From: an uncultured Clostridia bacterium
GTDB lineage: Bacteria > Bacillota > Clostridia > TANB77 > UBA1234
Length of the DNA: 7,246 nt
Assembly: GCA_947624765.1 (NCBI GenBank)
Contig: CANQLS010000078.1
Coordinates: forward strand, 1-7,246
Direction: 5' to 3'
Shown here piece after piece: positions 5,764-7,246 of this stretch. Positions within the stretch are counted from its first letter, which is position 1, and each line of letters starts with the position of its first letter. The position numbers and the translations under genes are program-made. The notes beneath the pieces are model-generated. The model was not told the DNA's origin. It ran no database searches and saw nothing but the letters and a program-made list of their open reading frames with translations.

Positions 5764-5810
5764 GACACCTCGACACATAATAAATGTAAATTATTATGTA
5801 TTGAGGTGTT
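5764..5810 (+). promoter_or_regulatory. Long hairpin that buries the glucan synthase ribosome binding site
   Basis: ACACCTC (5765-5771) pairs with GAGGTGT (5803-5809), and ACATAATAA (5775-5783) with TTATTATGT (5791-5799). They are joined through one G-T wobble, one A-T pair and one C-A mismatch, with the 7-base loop ATGTAAA: about 18 pairs in total. GAGGTG at 5803-5808 is the Shine-Dalgarno of the downstream gene, so the folded RNA would block it. With no T-tract it is not a terminator. At DNA level it could equally be an operator palindrome. Confidence -1.
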
Positions 5811-5812
5811 CA

Positions 5813-7246
5813 ATGGAAAACTATGCCAAGAAGCTTGCTGTTGATCATAAGATTTCAAAAAAATCTGAAGCAAGCTCTTTTCCTATTTATAAATTAAATT
5901 CTGATTTTCAATATATTGGTAGAACATATGATATTTTAAACGAGAGTATTAATAAAGATGTTCCTATTCCTCCGAGTGGCGAATGGATATTAGATAATTA
6001 TTATCTAATTGAAGAACAGGTTAATGCATTGCAAAAAGAGATTTCTCTTTCTCAATATAAAAAGTTACCATCAATTCATGGCGTTAGTAGAATTTATATA
6101 TTAGCTAAAGAAATGGTGAAATACACAGATGCCTTGATTACAGAAGAAAATGTTGAAACTTTTATTCGTGCATATCAAACAAAGAAAAGTATTTCTATGG
6201 AAGAATTGTGGTTGCTTCCAGCTATGCTTAAGATTAGTGTGATTGAGTATATTAAAGATTTGTGCGAAAGAATTATGATATCTCAATTGCAAAAATTTAA
6301 AGTAGAAAGTTTAGTTGAAAGATTAGTAAGAAATAAACCTTTAAGCGAGCAAAAGTTTCATAAATATAAAAATATAATGTTAGATAATGAAGCAACCTCA
6401 TATGTTGAATATTTAATCTATTGTTTGAAAAAATTAGGAAAAGATGGACTAGATTATATTCAAATTTTAGAAGAAGAGATAAAAAAAGTTGGAACTACTT
6501 CTAGTGAGGTTATTCGAGTTGAACATTATGAATTAGCACTTAGAAGAGTGTCGATGAGTAACAGTATTACTAGTATTAGGCATATTTCAAGATTTAATTG
6601 GGTTACTATTTTCGAGAGAATTAATTCTATAGAAAATATTTTGGCAGAAGATGAATTATATTATAAACTTGATTTTAATACTAGAAATTTATATAGAGAA
6701 GAAATTAAAAAAATTGCGAAATTAAGTAATACTTCTGAAGTTTATGTAGCAACGACTATAATGGAACTTAGAAAAAATGAGGAACATATTGGCGTTTTCT
6801 TATTAGGAGAAAAGCAAGAGGAATTATGGAAGAGCTTGGGCATTGATAAAAAAATTAAAAAGCAATCATTAAAAATGAAAACGTTTGAATATATTATTGC
6901 AATTTATTTGCCAACTATTCTTTTTTCGATTTTAATAGCTAGAAAATTTTTTTTGATTGCTTTGATTCCAGTTTCAGAAATTTTTGTTTATTTAATACAA
7001 AAAATATTAACTAAAAGCGTTAAGAGTAAGCCGTTACCTAGATTAGAAGAAATACCAGATAATGTTCATACATTTGTTGTTATTCCTACAATACTTACAA
7101 GTAAAGAAAGAGTACATGAATTAATGCAGAGTATGGAACGATATTATTTAGGCAATAAAATGGAACATTTATACATTGCTTTATTAGGTGATGTTTCAGA
7201 ATCAAGTCAAGAAAAAATGGATTATGATGATGAAGTTATTAGGGCT
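5813..7246 (+). CDS. Cyclic beta-1,2-glucan synthase-like protein, N-terminal part (3' end off window)
   Basis: 478 codons from ATG 5813 to the window edge without a stop; GAGGTG ends 4 bases before the start. I recognise the N-terminus of the NdvB/ChvB/Cgs family: SGEWILDNYYLIEEQ (about 55-69), YKKLPSIHG, a conserved MEELWLLPAML segment (about 129-138), HIGVFLLGE (325-333), two membrane segments (about 360-376 and 379-396), then PDNVHTFVVIPTILTS (PTIL from 425) and YIALLGD, the opening of the GT84 glycosyltransferase domain. Family members run to roughly 2,800 residues, ending in a GH94-type phosphorylase domain, so about five sixths would lie outside this window. Proteobacterial enzymes polymerise UDP-glucose at the inner membrane into beta-1,2-glucan and cyclise it. 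In a Gram-positive the product and role are uncertain; it could be a linear or wall-associated glucan. Family confidence is high, product confidence moderate. Confidence -1.
   Translation, partial: MENYAKKLAVDHKISKKSEASSFPIYKLNSDFQYIGRTYDILNESINKDVPIPPSGEWILDNYYLIEEQVNALQKEISLSQYKKLPSIHGVSRIYILAKEMVKYTDALITEENVETFIRAYQTKKSISMEELWLLPAMLKISVIEYIKDLCERIMISQLQKFKVESLVERLVRNKPLSEQKFHKYKNIMLDNEATSYVEYLIYCLKKLGKDGLDYIQILEEEIKKVGTTSSEVIRVEHYELALRRVSMSNSITSIRHISRFNWVTIFERINSIENILAEDELYYKLDFNTRNLYREEIKKIAKLSNTSEVYVATTIMELRKNEEHIGVFLLGEKQEELWKSLGIDKKIKKQSLKMKTFEYIIAIYLPTILFSILIARKFFLIALIPVSEIFVYLIQKILTKSVKSKPLPRLEEIPDNVHTFVVIPTILTSKERVHELMQSMERYYLGNKMEHLYIALLGDVSESSQEKMDYDDEVIRA

Noticed and set aside
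5685..5873. 62-codon minus-strand open frame across the amidase-glucan synthase gap
   Set aside because: It overlaps both genes and the hairpin; no recognisable protein or start signal.
6101..6292. 63-codon minus-strand open frame inside the glucan synthase gene
   Set aside because: It is opposite a conserved segment of the NdvB-like N-terminus and is a shadow frame.
1..7246. CRISPR array, tRNA or rRNA genes, or insertion sequence
   Set aside because: No regularly spaced repeats, no tRNA or rRNA signature, and no transposase or terminal inverted repeats seen.

Overview
The window is AT-rich (I would guess about 30% GC by eye) and looks like the chromosome of a low-GC, spore-forming Firmicute of the Clostridia type. 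The evidence is strong GGAGG-type ribosome binding sites, a CwlD-type amidase (a spore-cortex enzyme), an S-layer-homology (SLH) surface protein, and a membrane-anchored 3D-domain protein beside rsmA/ksgA, reminiscent of the Bacillus yabE-rnmV-ksgA order. I cannot name the species.

Layout. 1-1082 (minus): a secreted protein with two tandem bacterial Ig-like repeats and SLH domains, running off the left edge. 1083-1364: divergent intergenic region with a good promoter and a possibly folded leader. 1365-2054 (plus): membrane-anchored 3D-domain protein, closed by an intrinsic terminator. 2158-2982: rsmA (ksgA) from its own promoter with a TTG start; 17 bp later comes 3000-3950, a receiver-GGDEF protein whose phosphoacceptor Asp is Asn and whose signature reads GGDDF. 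3984-4328: a minimal nucleotidyltransferase (MntA-like antitoxin), followed by an 18-codon remnant at the place where its HEPN toxin partner should be. 4424-4891: a Nudix hydrolase and an intrinsic terminator. 5009-5734: CwlD-like N-acetylmuramoyl-L-alanine amidase. 5813-7246: the first 478 residues of a very large protein matching the N-terminus and start of the glycosyltransferase domain of cyclic beta-1,2-glucan synthases (NdvB/ChvB/Cgs), cut by the right edge.

How it fits together. Most of the window concerns the cell envelope: surface-layer protein, 3D-type wall protein, cortex amidase and glucan synthase. These flank a housekeeping/signalling pair (rsmA plus the degenerate receiver-GGDEF). 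The nucleotidyltransferase-Nudix segment looks like an inserted accessory cassette: its isoleucine codon use is shifted towards ATA, it ends in its own terminator, and it carries a broken toxin-antitoxin pair.

The points most worth a second look are the decayed HEPN partner flanked by an 11-bp direct repeat, the receiver with Asn at the phosphorylation site, and a long hairpin before the glucan synthase gene that buries its ribosome binding site. I did not find a clearly new multi-gene system.
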